DNA of 64,000 nucleotides from Hippopus hippopus (taxonomy: Eukaryota; Mollusca; Bivalvia; Cardiida; Cardiidae): NCBI GenBank assembly GCA_946811185.2, contig OX328104.1, positions 46,050,505-46,114,504 on the forward strand, in the 5' to 3' direction. This document shows, piece by piece, positions 63,937 through 64,000 of this stretch (position 1 is its first letter; every line of letters begins with the position of its first letter). The position numbers and the translations under genes were made by a program. The notes under the pieces are model-generated. The model did no database searches, had not been told where the DNA came from, and saw only the letters and a program-made list of their open reading frames with translations.

Positions 63937-63945
63937 GTTTGGAGT
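63937..63945. repeat. right 9-bp target-site duplication of the MULE
   Basis: GTTTGGAGT, identical to 57561-57569. The following 55 bp to the window end are the continuation of the IER3IP1 upstream region. Confidence 0.9.
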
Positions 63946-64000
63946 AATTTTGAATTTAAAATGTCATCAAAAGTGTATTTTCATAGATCTTGGGGAATAA

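Overview
This is a eukaryotic, animal window with no bacterial organisation. It holds one intact host gene (three spliced exons), one large DNA transposon and a very dense carpet of short transposon copies. The repeat styles point to a bivalve mollusc: the GAGGGCCATGATGGGCC-headed tandem arrays, the CTGGCCGAAGGCCAG-headed repeat, tRNA-derived SINEs, and palindromic MITEs with GCCTGCGCAG...CTGCGCAGGC cores. From memory I would favour a dreissenid or other heterodont clam; the species cannot be fixed from sequence alone.

Repeat families named here. MITE-A: about 250 bp, TGAGCCATGCTCTG...CAGAGCATGGCTCA ends, off-centre palindrome. MITE-B: about 270 bp, two palindromes, ATATGGC...GCCATAT ends. 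MITE-C: about 225 bp, TTAACCCTTTACCA...TGGTAAAGAGTTAA ends, palindrome ending ...TGCTGGTAACCAGCA...; over 40 copies. MITE-D: about 200 bp, TTAACCCTTAGGCTGCTAA...TTAGCAG.TTAAGGGTTAA ends, palindrome CAGACTGCACAG..CGTGCAGTCTG. MITE-E: about 350 bp, AAAGATACAT ends, TAA target. MITE-P: about 185 bp, palindrome around TTCTGATTGGCTAAACCA. SINE-F and SINE-G: two tRNA-derived SINE families.

Layout. 1-6 kb: a cluster of GTAACGAACCTTAC motifs, a triplicated and inverted 0.45-kb segment, first MITEs, and a decayed coding fragment at 5.5-5.9 kb. 6.1-10 kb: two abutting tandem arrays (periods about 145 and 168 bp). 10.4-29.5 kb: MITEs and SINEs, often nested or sharing TTAA ends, plus a degenerate CGAGCTAACGGGACCTGGCTCGG array. 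30-38 kb: a 2-kb element with AAAACGTCCC-rich inverted ends, a small foldback, an inverted duplication and a CGGCGTA-rich element. 38-42 kb: mostly unassigned. 42-55 kb: MITE-C/D carpet with a 27-bp minisatellite. 55.6-57.4 kb: IER3IP1 on the minus strand.

57.57-63.94 kb: a 6.37-kb Mutator-like element (MULE) with 459-bp, about 99% identical inverted repeats and an exact 9-bp target duplication, inserted 186 bp upstream of the IER3IP1 start codon. It carries a minus-strand PHD-OTU-MULE transposase broken by one frameshift. Divergent to it, on the plus strand, is a 175-codon open frame resembling the RNA 2'-phosphotransferase (Tpt1/KptA) ADP-ribosyltransferase fold. That frame ends in three tandem hairpins that look like histone-mRNA 3' stem-loops. 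This is the most unusual part of the window.
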